From positions 1-64,000 of the forward strand of contig PXBD01000050.1 of the NCBI GenBank assembly GCA_003565625.1: 64,000 nucleotides of DNA, in the 5' to 3' direction. The notes under the pieces are model-generated. The model was not told the origin of the DNA. It saw nothing but the letters and a program-made list of their open reading frames with translations, and did no database searches. The DNA is from Gammaproteobacteria bacterium. GTDB taxonomy: Bacteria > Pseudomonadota > Gammaproteobacteria > Xanthomonadales > Wenzhouxiangellaceae. The first letter of the stretch is position 1. Every line of letters begins with the position of its first letter. This document shows, one piece after another, positions 63,857-64,000 of this stretch. The position numbers and the translations under genes were made by a program.

Positions 63857-64000
63857 TCATGGTAGCAGCATTTCCGCCTTAGCCGCATGGTCCACCAGCG
63901 GGGTCTTGGACGGCTGGCCGGCCTGCTCCACGACCAGGCGCGGCACGAGGTATCCGGGCAGGCTGGCGCGCAGATGTTCAATCAAGGTCCGGGCCTGTGC
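63857..64000 (-). CDS. C-terminal end of an unrecognised gene (truncated by window edge)
   Basis: An open frame of 47 codons reaches the window end and stops with TGA at 63857-63859. It reads ...TLIEHLRASLPGYLVPRL and so on, with slight resemblance to the C-termini of adenylate-forming enzymes (PGYxVP), too little for a family call. It lies 24 bp upstream of the FimX-like gene on the same strand and probably shares its transcript. Confidence 0.5.
   Translation of the reverse strand, partial: AQARTLIEHLRASLPGYLVPRLVVEQAGQPSKTPLVDHAAKAEMLLP

Overview
The window is chromosomal DNA of a high-GC (roughly 65%) Gram-negative bacterium. Lipid A/LPS genes (msbA, lpxK, kdsB), a Lol lipoprotein system, RNase E and an rne/rluC divergent pair point to a gammaproteobacterium. 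The run lolC-lolD-comEC-exbB-exbD-msbA-lpxK-kdsB-LMW-PTP-uvrC-pgsA resembles the order I recall from Xanthomonadales, so a Xanthomonadales/Wenzhouxiangella-like organism is my best guess (inference). I see no rRNA, tRNA, CRISPR array, insertion sequence or prophage. Genes are tightly packed, with many ATGA/TGATG overlaps.

Layout. 1-8.1 kb: end of a DUF2237 gene, a glycine-zipper envelope protein, an EF-G-like GTPase, a soluble sugar dehydrogenase with coaE, a GacA/UvrY-type regulator and RNase E. 8.5-24 kb: rluC, Lol export, comEC with a degenerate hydrolase domain, ExbB/ExbD-type proteins, lipid A/Kdo genes, uvrC, pgsA, fumC and greB. 24-33 kb: an Hsp20 gene with a sigma32-type promoter and a ROSE-like RNA thermometer, plsC, a rhomboid protease, and the trxB/aat and ald/ftsK/lolA groups. 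56.3-64 kb: HiPIP, alkB, xseB, tilS, accA, gluQ, htpX, a FimX-like degenerate GGDEF-EAL protein and a partial gene.

The unusual part is 33.1-56.3 kb, four envelope-lipid/glycan transcription units in two divergent pairs. (a) Minus strand, 41761 to 33062: fatty acid desaturase, DAGK/LCB5-type lipid kinase, Tam41-like CTP:phosphatidate cytidylyltransferase candidate, MsbA-like ABC exporter, LpxL-like acyltransferase lacking the catalytic acid, a GT8-like/ELM1 fusion, and a 2-oxoglutarate oxygenase. (b) Plus strand, 41878 to 47824: sulfotransferase, surface-carbohydrate protein, Gfo/Idh/MocA dehydrogenase, CMP-nonulosonate synthetase fused to a HAD phosphatase, and a NeuB-type synthase fused to SAF and cupin domains. 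(c) Minus strand, 51998 to 47826: fatty acyl-AMP ligase, ceramide-reductase-like SDR, dedicated ACP and serine palmitoyltransferase. (d) Plus strand, 52200 to 56263: bacterial ceramide synthase-type GNAT protein, sugar-nucleotidyltransferase-like protein and an LptF/LptG permease pair.

Together (c) and (d) look like a complete bacterial ceramide pathway with its own head-group and export genes. Units (a) and (b) look like machinery for making, phosphorylating, CDP-activating, exporting and decorating a lipid, possibly with a sulfated nonulosonate glycan. That the four units serve one product is inference. Functions are assigned from recognised motifs and gene context; no database search was possible.
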